Source: DATCZS01 sp036525795 (GTDB lineage: Bacteria > Actinomycetota > Acidimicrobiia > Spongiisociales > ZC4RG35). Taken from it: DNA of 64,000 nucleotides. Below are positions 53,490-63,820 of the stretch, one piece after another. The position numbers and the translations under genes were made by a program. The notes beneath the pieces are model-generated. The model was given only the letters and a program-made list of their open reading frames with translations, did no database searches and was not told where the DNA came from. The DNA lies in assembly GCA_036525795.1 (NCBI GenBank), contig DATCZS010000023.1:13316-77315 (forward strand), given 5' to 3'. How positions within the stretch are numbered: the first letter of the stretch is position 1; every line of letters starts with the position of its first letter.

Positions 53490-54062
53490 TCAGCCCAGTC
53501 GACGGGCGAATGCGCCGATCCGCTGGGTGACGCGACCGAGCATCTCGATGGATCGTTCGGGCTCGCCGGGGACCTCGAGAGCGTGGTTGGCCCCGGCCAG
53601 CTGCAGGACTTCCATTCTTCGCAGCTGCATCGCCGCCCTCTGGCTCCAGGTCGGATCGCCTGTGGACCCAACCGCCAGTCCCGGCGCCTCGATCGCGCTC
53701 ATTGCCGCCAGGACCGAGGGGTCGAGGAGCAGGGGCGTCAGCCACACGCCGGGAATCGAATGCTCGGCGGCGAGTGTCGCCACCGTGGTCGACATCGACT
53801 TCGCCACCAACAGCGGCCGGGCAGATCCGGCCCAGTCGAGGCCGGCCCTGGCGCGCTCGGAGACCCAGCTGACCATGTCACCTTCGCGATATGTGTCGTC
53901 GATCGCGAGCACGGTCCACCCGGCGGCGCGCAGCGCCTCCGAGGCGAACCAGAACAGGGGTGCGGTGATCGGATAGACCCTGCCCGGCAGCAGGATCGCC
54001 ACCCGCCCCGGATCCTCCCGAAACAGCTTCGCCTGGCACACCCCGAGATCGATCGGTTCCAT
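53490..54062 (-). CDS. Alpha/beta-hydrolase-fold protein
   Basis: A 190-residue small alpha/beta hydrolase. The strand before the nucleophile elbow is ARPLLVAKSMSTTVATLAA, where the elbow motif is KSMST rather than GxSxG. The C-terminal catalytic His is in AGANHALEVPGEP. The ATG gives MEPIDLGVCQAK. The short length suggests a minimal serine hydrolase, with esterase activity possible. It is upstream of the LLM gene by 77 bp, and it may be expressed with that operon or alone. Confidence 0.7.
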   Translation of the reverse strand: MEPIDLGVCQAKLFREDPGRVAILLPGRVYPITAPLFWFASEALRAAGWTVLAIDDTYREGDMVSWVSERARAGLDWAGSARPLLVAKSMSTTVATLAAEHSIPGVWLTPLLLDPSVLAAMSAIEAPGLAVGSTGDPTWSQRAAMQLRRMEVLQLAGANHALEVPGEPERSIEMLGRVTQRIGAFARRLG

Positions 54063-54130
54063 GGATACGAGCGTAGGACGGTCCGCGCCCCGCCGAGGGA
54101 CCGGCGGTCGACCCCGGCGCAGGCGACCGA

Positions 54131-55441
54131 TCAGAGCACCCGGGCCGCCATCTCCGCCAGCGGACTGCGGATGGACCGTTCCAGGATCACGTGCCCGAAC
54201 AACGCCGATCCCCGGAACTTCTCGATGAGGGCCGCCATCCCGCCGTAGGGCGAAATGTACGGATTGTCGACCTGGGTCAGATCCCCACAGAACACGACCT
54301 TGGAGTCTTTGCCCAGGCGGGTCATGATCACCTTGAGTGTGGAGAGCTCGAGATTCTGTGCTTCGTCGATGATGACGTATTCACCGGTGATCGACCGCCC
54401 TCGCAGATATGTCACGGCCGCAAGCTCGAGTTCGTCGCGCTCGAGCAACTCCTCGATGGCGTCCCGGGCGCCGTCGACCCCGGCGTCGCTGAACAGGGCG
54501 TGGAGGTTGTCGTACACGGCCGCCATCCACGGCGAGAGCTTCTCGTCGAGGTCTCCGGGCAGATACCCCATCTCCTGACGGCCGACCGCCACCATCGGCC
54601 GGTACACCGAGACCTTGCGATAGCGGCCCTGCTCGAGCACCTGCTCGAGGGCGGCGGCGAGGGCGAGAAAGGTCTTCCCCGAACCGGCGGTTCCCATCAG
54701 CGACACCGCCGGGATGTCCGGGTCGAGCAGGTGGTGAAGCGCCACCGTCTGGCGGACGTTCTTGGGCTCGACGCCGAATGCGCGGGGGCCGTTGGACACC
54801 CGCTCCACCACCACCTGTGGTTCGGACTCGATCACCCGCGCCAGCGCCGACCGGGACACTCCCGAGCGGAGCACGAGAAACTCGTTGGTGACGGCGTTGG
54901 ACTCCTCGACGACGACCTTCTCCTCATCGAACAGCCGGTCGATGAGGGACCCGTCGACCGCCACCTCCCTGACGCCGGTCGCCAACTCGTCGACCCGGAC
55001 GGTATCTCCGCGGTAGTCCTGAACCTCCACGCCGAGCTGCGCTCCCTTGATCCGCAATGCCGCGTCCTTGGTCACGAGCACGGGATCGAGTCCGGCATCG
55101 GCCATCGTGAGACACGACGCGAGAATCCGATGATCGGGAGTGACGGGATCGAGCACGGACGGAAGCCGGTCAGACAGCACTCCGTTGAGCTCGATCCGGA
55201 TCGTGCCGCCGGAGGGGAGCGGTGCGGGCCGGCTGAGACCTCCTGGCCGGCTGGCTCCCACCTGCTCCAACAGCCGGATCGCCGACCTGGCGTTGGACCC
55301 GACCTCGTCCATCCGCGTCTTCATCCGATCGAGTTCTTCGACCACGACGAGCGGGAGGACGACGTCGTGCTCGTCGAACCTCAGAAGGGAGTTGGGATCG
55401 GCGAGGAGCACGCAGGTATCCAAGACGTAGTGACGAGCCAC
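54131..55441 (-). CDS. PIN domain-PhoH ATPase (YlaK-like)
   Basis: A 436-residue PIN-PhoH protein. The N-terminal PIN-type RNase domain starts HYVLDTCVLLADP, with acidic residues in VVEELDRMK and TPDHRILA. The C-terminal PhoH ATPase has Walker A MGTAGSGKTFLALAAAL, Walker B YVIIDEAQNLE and a sensor region FCGDLTQVDNPY. The GTG is chosen for its AAGGAG SD, 8 nt away. PhoH2-type proteins act as RNA helicase/RNases (known for the mycobacterial homologue). It is divergent from the SLC13 gene across 158 bp. Confidence 0.9.
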   Translation of the reverse strand: MARHYVLDTCVLLADPNSLLRFDEHDVVLPLVVVEELDRMKTRMDEVGSNARSAIRLLEQVGASRPGGLSRPAPLPSGGTIRIELNGVLSDRLPSVLDPVTPDHRILASCLTMADAGLDPVLVTKDAALRIKGAQLGVEVQDYRGDTVRVDELATGVREVAVDGSLIDRLFDEEKVVVEESNAVTNEFLVLRSGVSRSALARVIESEPQVVVERVSNGPRAFGVEPKNVRQTVALHHLLDPDIPAVSLMGTAGSGKTFLALAAALEQVLEQGRYRKVSVYRPMVAVGRQEMGYLPGDLDEKLSPWMAAVYDNLHALFSDAGVDGARDAIEELLERDELELAAVTYLRGRSITGEYVIIDEAQNLELSTLKVIMTRLGKDSKVVFCGDLTQVDNPYISPYGGMAALIEKFRGSALFGHVILERSIRSPLAEMAARVL

Positions 55442-55599
55442 CGGATTCGACTCCTTGGTTGCGACAGCGCACCGCAATCGTCGCCACTCAGCGCGCGAAA
55501 ACCAAGGATCCTCCCCTTGCGGCCAATCGGCCTCGGCGCGGCCGTCGATCGACTCTGGCGTCCACACGACACGGGCGCGACGGTGGATCGAGCGGACCC

Positions 55600-57327
55600 G
55601 TGGAACATTCGAGCACATCCTCATCCCGCGGTTCGACCCGGGGTCGGGACGGCACCGGAGCGATCGGCCCTGCCTCGGCCGAGCCCGGCCGATGGCCGCT
55701 CGTGGCAGCAGTGCTGATGGCCGGCCTCGGCTGGATGATCGCGCCGGAACCCTGGCCGGAGGGCGAGGGGACGTTGACGATCGAGGTGAACGGGTCGGTC
55801 GTCCTGCGCCAAGACGTCTCGATCGGCGATGACGAACCGGCCGAGATCACCGCGGGCGAGGTCGTCGTCGTCCTCCCCTCCGGCGTGCCGTCCGACGCTC
55901 CCGTCGAGGTCGTGGTCAGCGCTCCTGGAGCGGCTGGCGGAACGGTCGAGTCATTCCTGACCTTGGCCGACGGGCGCCGCGAGCGGATTCCTGCGCTCCG
56001 CCACGACGAGGAGTCGTTCACGGCCATGCGCCGCCCGCCGGTCTCCTCGAAGCCGACCCTGGCACTGCTCGGTGCCGTCGTCGTGCTGTGGGTGACCGAG
56101 GCGCTCCCCCTCTTCGTCACCTCGCTGTCCATCCCGGTGATCATCGTGCTCACCGGCGCCGGCACCGCCGGCGACGCCCTCGCCCCCTACTTCCATCCGA
56201 TCATCGCCCTGTTCTTCGGTGGCTTCCTCATGGCGGAGGCCATGAAGAGGGTGGGACTCGATCACCTCGCCGCCATCTCGCTGGTGACTCTGGCGGGGCG
56301 AAGTCCTGCATCGCTCATCATGGGGATGATGGGCGTCTCGGCATTCCTGTCGATGTGGATGTCGAACACGGCGGCCGCCGCGGTGCTCGTGCCGATCGCG
56401 CTCGGGGTGACCGCACCCATCGCCCATCCCGGATACCGGCGGGTGGCGGTACTCGGAATCGCATACGCCGCGACCCTCGGAGGTGTCGGCAGCGCCATCG
56501 GCACGCCCGCCAACCCCCTGGCCATCGAGTTCCTCGAGGCGTTCGCCGGGCGCTCGATCTCGTTCGTCGAGTGGTTCGGCTACGGGCTCCCGCTGGTCGT
56601 CGTCTTCCTTCCGCTCATGGCCGGCTATCTGTGGTGGCGCATGGGGGTGTCGATCGATCGAGCAGACTTCGACCGCGTTCGAGACGCAGCCCGGGAAGAA
56701 CTCCATCGAGCCGGCCGCCTCACCCGACCGCAGCTCACCGTGCTCGCCGTGTTCGTGGGCGTGATGCTCGTGTGGCTCACCCAGACATGGCACGGGCTCG
56801 ACACCGGGATCGTGGCCCTGGCCGGTGCCGTCGCGCTCGCCGCCCTGCGCAAGGTGCTCCCCGAGGACCTCGGGCGTATCTCGTGGGCGGCGCTCCTCAC
56901 ATTCGGCGGAGGCTTGACACTCGGCGTGTTTCTCACCCGGACCGGCACCTCGGACTGGCTCGCCACCCGCTTGGCGGGCCTCGGGGGCCTGCCGCCGTCG
57001 ATCGGCGTGGCGGCGGTTGCGGTGGTCGCACTCTCGTTGACGACGGTCGCCTCGAACACGGCCACGGCGGCCATGATGATTCCTCTCGCCATCCCCCTGG
57101 CGGGCATCCTCGGGGTCTCCCCCACCCTGCTGGTGGTGGTGGTGGCGGTGGCCTCGTCGATCGACTTCGCCCTCGTCGTCGGCACTCCACCGACGATGAT
57201 CGCCTACTCGACCGGTCTGTTCACCACCAGGGAGATCTTCCGCACCGGGATCGCGCTCGACCTCGCCGGAATCGGCCTCCTCATGACGGCAGCGATCGGC
57301 ATCTGGCGGCTGCTGGGCCTGGTCTGA
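55600..57327 (+). CDS. SLC13/DASS-family sodium- or proton-coupled anion transporter
   Basis: A 575-residue transporter. The two SNT substrate-binding motifs are present (MSNTAAAAVLVP and ASNTATAAMMIP), with SAIGTPANPLA after the first helical hairpin. It is unusual in having a first transmembrane helix (near LVAAVLMAGLGWMIA), then about 100 soluble beta-rich residues (GTLTIEVNGSVVLRQDVSIG), before the SLC13 core at about PTLALLGAVVV. Substrates in the family are dicarboxylates, citrate or sulfate; which one is not clear here. The start GTG is tentative. Confidence 0.85.
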   Translation: MEHSSTSSSRGSTRGRDGTGAIGPASAEPGRWPLVAAVLMAGLGWMIAPEPWPEGEGTLTIEVNGSVVLRQDVSIGDDEPAEITAGEVVVVLPSGVPSDAPVEVVVSAPGAAGGTVESFLTLADGRRERIPALRHDEESFTAMRRPPVSSKPTLALLGAVVVLWVTEALPLFVTSLSIPVIIVLTGAGTAGDALAPYFHPIIALFFGGFLMAEAMKRVGLDHLAAISLVTLAGRSPASLIMGMMGVSAFLSMWMSNTAAAAVLVPIALGVTAPIAHPGYRRVAVLGIAYAATLGGVGSAIGTPANPLAIEFLEAFAGRSISFVEWFGYGLPLVVVFLPLMAGYLWWRMGVSIDRADFDRVRDAAREELHRAGRLTRPQLTVLAVFVGVMLVWLTQTWHGLDTGIVALAGAVALAALRKVLPEDLGRISWAALLTFGGGLTLGVFLTRTGTSDWLATRLAGLGGLPPSIGVAAVAVVALSLTTVASNTATAAMMIPLAIPLAGILGVSPTLLVVVVAVASSIDFALVVGTPPTMIAYSTGLFTTREIFRTGIALDLAGIGLLMTAAIGIWRLLGLV

Positions 57328-57414
57328 TCGGGGCGCCTCCATCGCCTGATGGGTGCAGGCGCCGGCCTCGGTTTCCCGGTCGTGGGCCACCGGCCCACCT
57401 GCCGGACGTCGTTC

Positions 57415-57747
57415 TCAGTGCCCCCGACCGACCGCTGCATTGACCACGAGCTGGGCCTTCGTCAACCCTTCCAGGAGCCGCGCATAGAGGGGCAGCCGTG
57501 CCGGGGCACAGCATCCGACCTGGAGGCGGCCGACCTGGGCGCCGGCATCCTCGAGCCGGCCCAGAGCCTCGTCGACGATGCCCGGATCGGCAACGATCCC
57601 CTCGATCGTCGACCGGGCCGACGCCACCGTGGCCCCCAGCGCCGCCATCGACGGGCTTCGGCCCGGCTCACAGCACAGCGCGTCGAGCTTGGCGAGCGCC
57701 TCCCGGCAGTCGTCGAGCGCGTCGAAGGCACCCTGTAGATCCGACAT
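57415..57747 (-). CDS. Small helical protein with two Cys-Cys pairs, unknown function
   Basis: A 110-residue protein. It is almost entirely amphipathic helix (SDLQGAFDALDDCREALAKL), with the pairs ALCCEPG and VGCCAPA about 50 residues apart. No transmembrane segment or signal peptide is present. The Cys pairs could bind metal or form disulfides. A -10-like hexamer lies 7 nt before ATG and there is no SD, so it may be leaderless. No family is recognised. Confidence 0.65.
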   Translation of the reverse strand: MSDLQGAFDALDDCREALAKLDALCCEPGRSPSMAALGATVASARSTIEGIVADPGIVDEALGRLEDAGAQVGRLQVGCCAPARLPLYARLLEGLTKAQLVVNAAVGRGH

Positions 57748-57754
57748 GGGTGCC

Positions 57755-57760
57755 AGCATA
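57755..57760 (-). promoter_or_regulatory. Candidate -10 element of the 110-residue gene
   Basis: TATGCT on the minus strand ends 7 nt before the ATG, consistent with a leaderless transcript. The 175-bp gap up to the methyltransferase stop holds no other recognisable element. Confidence 0.4.
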
Positions 57761-57922
57761 TCGGCCTCCCTCGCACGACCGCCGACGGATCCACGGGGGC
57801 TCGAACGCCCTGCCCCCCGGACGTCCGTCGGCTCGAGGCGGAGCGGGCGGCCGGTGCCGACCATCGGTCCGGGGGCGGGAGCCTCCCGAAGGCCGCTGCA
57901 ACTCGATACGGGCCGGCTCAGG

Positions 57923-58498
57923 TCACCGCGTGAAGACGCTGACGAATTGGGGGCTCGACAACAGGTTGAATTCCGAATGGCGGTGGACGAAGCCCCTCGG
58001 CTCGGCGATCCGGCGAACCCGGGCAGGCCACAGCCACTGGCAGTGCACGGTGGTCGCCTTGAACGGGTTCCCGAAGAGGATCAGCGCCGTGGGGATCGCC
58101 CAGACGCCCTTGATCGGCTCCGCCGGGTAGATGAACACCGCCTTCCCACCAGGCCGGAGCACCCGGGCCATCTCGTCGAAAGCCCCCTCGATGTCGGGTA
58201 TGTGCTCGATGGCATGCACGGAGACGATCTTGTCGAACGAGTCGTCCTCGAATGCCAGATCCTCGCCGACCATGTGCAGGACGCCGTCGCTCACGGCGAC
58301 CTCGGCCGCCCGAGGATTGGCGTCGATGCCAACCGCGTCCACCCCCCAATCGCGCAGCCGCTTTGTGAGGTGGCCCCTCCCCGCACCGACCTCGAGCACC
58401 CGCTCCCCCGGCTGGGGATCGAGATGCCGGCGCACCGTCATCTCGTGTCGCGTATCCCATCGATTGAGCATTGCGTAGCGAGTGGAGTCGTAGCTCAT
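57923..58498 (-). CDS. Class I SAM-dependent methyltransferase
   Basis: A 191-residue methyltransferase: motif I VLEVGAGRGHLTKRL, acidic D in VGIDANP, motif IV VSVHAIEHIPD, and motif VI VLRPGGKAVFIYP. It resembles UbiE/COQ5-like or glycolipid-modifying methyltransferases, but the acceptor cannot be named. The ATG start overlaps the preceding histidine phosphatase gene by 4 bp, so they form an operon. Confidence 0.85.
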   Translation of the reverse strand: MSYDSTRYAMLNRWDTRHEMTVRRHLDPQPGERVLEVGAGRGHLTKRLRDWGVDAVGIDANPRAAEVAVSDGVLHMVGEDLAFEDDSFDKIVSVHAIEHIPDIEGAFDEMARVLRPGGKAVFIYPAEPIKGVWAIPTALILFGNPFKATTVHCQWLWPARVRRIAEPRGFVHRHSEFNLLSSPQFVSVFTR

Positions 58499-59751
58499 GT
58501 GTGATTCCCCAGGGGGGAGACGGAGAAGTCTGCCAGAACGGGACCGGTTGGGGAGAAGACGACATGGCTCACTGCCGCATTGTGGGGCGTGGACAGACCG
58601 TCGTTGATGCCGGAGCCCCGCTCTGTCACCCACGCCACGACGGCCTTGATGGCCGCGCCGTGCGAGACCGCCACCGTTCGCTGGCCCGGATCGACCTCCA
58701 GGGTCGAGAGAAACGCCCCCAGCCGATCGACCAGCATGGCGAACGACTCACCCGTGCGCCCCCTCCGCAGGTCCTGCCCCTCGACGAACACCTGATGGGC
58801 CAGCGGATCGCCGGATCGCTGGATCAGATCCTCGTAGATCAGGCCCTCCCAGTCCCCGAATCCCATCTCCATGAGGGCATCGAATCGCTCGATCGCCGAT
58901 TCGCCCGCCAGCACCCGGGCGGTCTCGAAGGCCCGGGCGGTGGGCGAGCTGATGACGCGGTCGACCGACCCGTACCAGCGCATGAACGCCTCGGCCTGCC
59001 GGATGCCCTCCTCGGAGAGACCCCAGCACGAATGCCCCTGAATCCGGTGCTCCTGATTGGCGGCGGTCACTCCATGCCGGACCAGGGCGAGGACGGGCCT
59101 GCCCTCGGAGCGCATCCGGCCGAGGAATCCGGCGTCGTGACCGAGGTGGGCGGCGTCGTTGAAGGTCTGGATCCGCATCGCGTCCGGATCGCGCCAGGCC
59201 GGGGTGGTCGTGAAGGTGGTGAGGGCGGTGTTGGTGGCGATCGGGAACGTGCGCCTCGCCCGCACGCGTCCCAGGGCGCGGCCGACGAGCACGTCGACGA
59301 CGCCTCCGTGGGTCACCACCAGGGCCCGCCCGCTGCCGTCCATGCGTTCGACCAGGCGATCGAAGGCCGCGAAGATCCGGCGCTCGAACTCGGGGATCGT
59401 CTCGCCCGTCGCGCCGAACCGCACCTCTTCGCCGTTCCGAATGGCCTCGAACAGGTCGGGCCGCTCCCGGGTGACGCCCTCGAACGAGCGGTTCTCCCAC
59501 TCCCCCAGATCCATCTCTCGCCACGCCGCATCGAATTCCGGATCGGAGGCCACCGCGTGGGCGGTCTGGCCGGCCCGGTCCAGATCGGAGGAGACGACCA
59601 CCTCGAAGGTCTCGCCCCGGAGCCTCTCGCCCAACGCCGCAGCCTGGAGCCTCCCTCCCGCCGACAGCGGCGAGTTCACCTGGCCCTGCCACAGGTTCGC
59701 CTCGTTCCCCTCGGAGCGGGCGTGACGAACGATGGTGATCTCGAGGGACAC
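58495..59751 (-). CDS. Tandem histidine phosphatase (two phosphoglycerate-mutase-like domains)
   Basis: A 418-residue fusion of two branch-1 histidine phosphatase domains. The first has TIVRHARSEGN (RHA instead of RHG), a second-half catalytic VVTHGGVVD and active-site E in MDLGEWENR. The second has ALVRHGVTAANQ, MGFGDWEGL and VAVSHGAAIKAV. Both retain the catalytic His pairs, so two active sites are likely. The substrates are unknown; sugar phosphates, alpha-ribazole-type or lipid precursors are usual for such domains. It overlaps the methyltransferase by 4 bp. Confidence 0.88.
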   Translation of the reverse strand: MSLEITIVRHARSEGNEANLWQGQVNSPLSAGGRLQAAALGERLRGETFEVVVSSDLDRAGQTAHAVASDPEFDAAWREMDLGEWENRSFEGVTRERPDLFEAIRNGEEVRFGATGETIPEFERRIFAAFDRLVERMDGSGRALVVTHGGVVDVLVGRALGRVRARRTFPIATNTALTTFTTTPAWRDPDAMRIQTFNDAAHLGHDAGFLGRMRSEGRPVLALVRHGVTAANQEHRIQGHSCWGLSEEGIRQAEAFMRWYGSVDRVISSPTARAFETARVLAGESAIERFDALMEMGFGDWEGLIYEDLIQRSGDPLAHQVFVEGQDLRRGRTGESFAMLVDRLGAFLSTLEVDPGQRTVAVSHGAAIKAVVAWVTERGSGINDGLSTPHNAAVSHVVFSPTGPVLADFSVSPLGNHT

Positions 59752-59829
59752 GGCGATCAGGCGAGGGCTCGTTGGGAATCGGCGGTCGAGGGGCAGGAGT
59801 GGTCGCAGGCGGCGTGACGGCCACCGTGT

Positions 59830-59843
59830 CCCGGCATGCCGGG
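59830..59843. repeat. 14-bp perfect palindrome in the hppA downstream gap
   Basis: The sequence cccggcatgccggg is self-complementary without a loop. Together with the heptad units at 59847-59874 it fills part of the 145-bp gap between hppA and the histidine phosphatase gene. It could be a terminator stem or a dimeric protein-binding site. Confidence 0.4.
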
Positions 59844-59846
59844 GCC

Positions 59847-59874
59847 GGTTGGCTGATCGCTCATGGCCGATCGC
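59847..59874 (-). repeat. Heptanucleotide-phased repeat array C, downstream of hppA
   Basis: Read on the minus strand, four consecutive 7-base units occur: gcgatcg, gccatga, gcgatca, gccaacc. They match the first-segment units of the arrays at 36622 and 63821. The array begins 22 bases after the hppA stop and is in the hppA orientation. The GAGACGT-type second segment is absent here. Confidence 0.7.
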
Positions 59875-59896
59875 TGCCTCCGGGCGGGCACTGCGA

Positions 59897-61966
<2,070 letters not shown>

Positions 61967-62022
61967 CGCGGTCTTTCTCCCGGAGACGCTTGGAACTCGG
62001 GCGAGTATATGGCGCCGCCCCC

Positions 62023-62040
62023 TCCCCGCATAGTCGGGGA
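62023..62040 (-). terminator. Hairpin between lipoprotein gene and hppA
   Basis: A 6-bp stem tccccg/cgggga with a 6-base loop, 17 bases after the lipoprotein stop and 57 bases before the hppA start. No T-run, but the position fits a transcript end. Confidence 0.35.
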
Positions 62041-62057
62041 CGCCACCTCGAGGTCGG

Positions 62058-62642
62058 TCAGAACAGATAGCCGCGTCGTTCCCTGCCGCGCCGCCGGACG
62101 ACGAAGACGATGCGAGAGACACCGGTGAGCGCAACGACGAGAACGCCCAACTCCCACAGCCAGGCCTGGAGCCGGGCCATGAACCGGTCGACGGCGGTGA
62201 CCTCGTAGATGACCGGATCCCCCAGGTTGAGATCGAGCGCGATGAGGGCTTCGACCCCCGCCCGCCCTGACATCACCACCTGGTCGGCGACACCCTCGAT
62301 GTCCAGTCCCACGAATCGGTACCGCATCGTCCCCGAGGGGTCGCTCGGGCGGACAGGGCAGGAGACGAAACCTCGCTGGCCGATCACCAGACGTTCGGCC
62401 GTCACCCCTCCCCACACCCGGGTGACCGCAGACACGGACCGCCCCCACGGGAGGGGATTGGCCGCGATCGTCTCGGACTCGACCACTCCTTCGAGGGACT
62501 GTGCGGTCGCCGCCTCTCCGAACCGGGGGGCCCGCAGACCGTCTCCGTCGCCACACGGGTCGGACTCCAAGCCCCCGCAGGCGGCGAGGACGACGACCCA
62601 CGCCGCCAGAGTCGACACACCCACGCGCCTCGCCGCATCCAT
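62058..62642 (-). CDS. Putative lipoprotein with C-terminal membrane anchor
   Basis: A 194-residue protein. The signal peptide ends in LAAC at the lipobox (TLAAWVVVLAACGG). A soluble domain of about 125 residues contains two Cys and Gly/Val-rich strands (ERLVIGQRGFVSCPV). A C-terminal helix (LWELGVLVVALTGVSRIVFVV) and Arg-rich tail follow. The double anchoring (lipid plus helix) is uncommon. No family is recognised. GTG at 62663 is an alternative start. It is upstream of hppA on the same strand. Confidence 0.65.
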   Translation of the reverse strand: MDAARRVGVSTLAAWVVVLAACGGLESDPCGDGDGLRAPRFGEAATAQSLEGVVESETIAANPLPWGRSVSAVTRVWGGVTAERLVIGQRGFVSCPVRPSDPSGTMRYRFVGLDIEGVADQVVMSGRAGVEALIALDLNLGDPVIYEVTAVDRFMARLQAWLWELGVLVVALTGVSRIVFVVRRRGRERRGYLF

Positions 62643-62849
62643 CTCGGACCCCCGACGTCGCACAGCGTCGCCGTACAGCGACCACCGGACAAGCTAGCCG
62701 GAGCCCGGTCACCTGCGTGCGCGGACCGAGGCCACCACAGGAACCGACCGACCCGGCGCGGGCGGCTCGCGACCGGCAACAATCCCTCCACGGGGGGCAC
62801 CTTCGGTGCACCATCCCCTCGACGCACGGAACCGGCCAGACGGAGACAC

Positions 62850-63806
62850 ATGATCACCACCCTCGACGACGTCCGGGCCGCCGCCCGCCGGCTGGAGGCG
62901 GTCGCCCATCGGACCCCGGTCCTTTCGAGCAGAACGCTCGACCTGGCGGTGGGCGGGTCCATCTCGTGCAAGGCGGAATGCTTCCAGCGCACCGGCTCGT
63001 TCAAGTTCCGCGGGGCGTACAACGCGATCGCCTCCCTGGCGGAGATCGATCGGCGACGGGGCGTCGCCACGTACTCGTCCGGCAACCACGCCCAGGCCGT
63101 CGCCCTCGCCGCCGCCCTCCACGGGATCCCCGCCACCATCCTCATGCCAGAGGACGCCCCGGCATCGAAGCTCGCCGCCACCCGCGGCTACGGGGCCGAG
63201 GTGGTCACCTACGACCGCTACTCCGAGGAGCGGACGTCGCTGGGTGAGTCACTCGCCCGGGATCGGGGCGCCACCTTGATCCCTCCCTTCGATCACTGGG
63301 ACGTGATCGCCGGCCAGGGCACCGTCGCCCTCGAACTGTTCGAACAGGTGCCCGACCTCGACATGCTGGTGGTCTGCGTGGGCGGCGGCGGACTGATCTC
63401 CGGCTGTGCCACGGTCGCCAAGGCTCTCGATGGCGCGGTGCAGGTCATCGGAGTGGAGCCGGAGGCGGGAGACGACGTCAGGCGCTCGCTCGAGACCGGG
63501 GAGATCGTCACGATCCCCACGCCGCGCACCATCGCAGACGGGCAACAGACCACGTCGCCCGGTGAGCGAACCTTTGCGGTGATCCGGGAACGGGTGGACG
63601 AGATCGTCACCGTCTCGGACGCCGAGATCGTTGCCGCCATGCGTTTCGCCTTCGAACGGATGAACGTCGTCCTCGAGCCGAGCGGGGCCAGCGCCCTCGC
63701 CGCCATCCTCGCCGGCCGCATCGAGGTCTCCGGCCACCGGGTGGGCGTCACCTGGTCGGGCGGCAACATCGACGTCGAGCGGTTCGCCCGGCTGATGACG
63801 GGCTGA
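62850..63806 (+). CDS. Threonine/serine dehydratase (PLP-dependent)
   Basis: A 318-residue fold-type II PLP enzyme that deaminates threonine to 2-oxobutyrate (or serine to pyruvate). The PLP-Lys motif is GSFKFRGAYNA, the substrate loop is SSGNHAQAVA, the phosphate-binding Gly loop is VGGGGLISG, and the C terminus has the family Ser in VTWSGGNID. It lacks the C-terminal ACT domain of biosynthetic IlvA, so it is probably a catabolic type (TdcB-like) or a serine/threonine racemase-like enzyme. The SD GGAG is close to the ATG. The 207-bp gap upstream holds no other recognised element. Confidence 0.88.
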   Translation: MITTLDDVRAAARRLEAVAHRTPVLSSRTLDLAVGGSISCKAECFQRTGSFKFRGAYNAIASLAEIDRRRGVATYSSGNHAQAVALAAALHGIPATILMPEDAPASKLAATRGYGAEVVTYDRYSEERTSLGESLARDRGATLIPPFDHWDVIAGQGTVALELFEQVPDLDMLVVCVGGGGLISGCATVAKALDGAVQVIGVEPEAGDDVRRSLETGEIVTIPTPRTIADGQQTTSPGERTFAVIRERVDEIVTVSDAEIVAAMRFAFERMNVVLEPSGASALAAILAGRIEVSGHRVGVTWSGGNIDVERFARLMTG

Positions 63807-63820
63807 GGTCGCCGGTCTCG

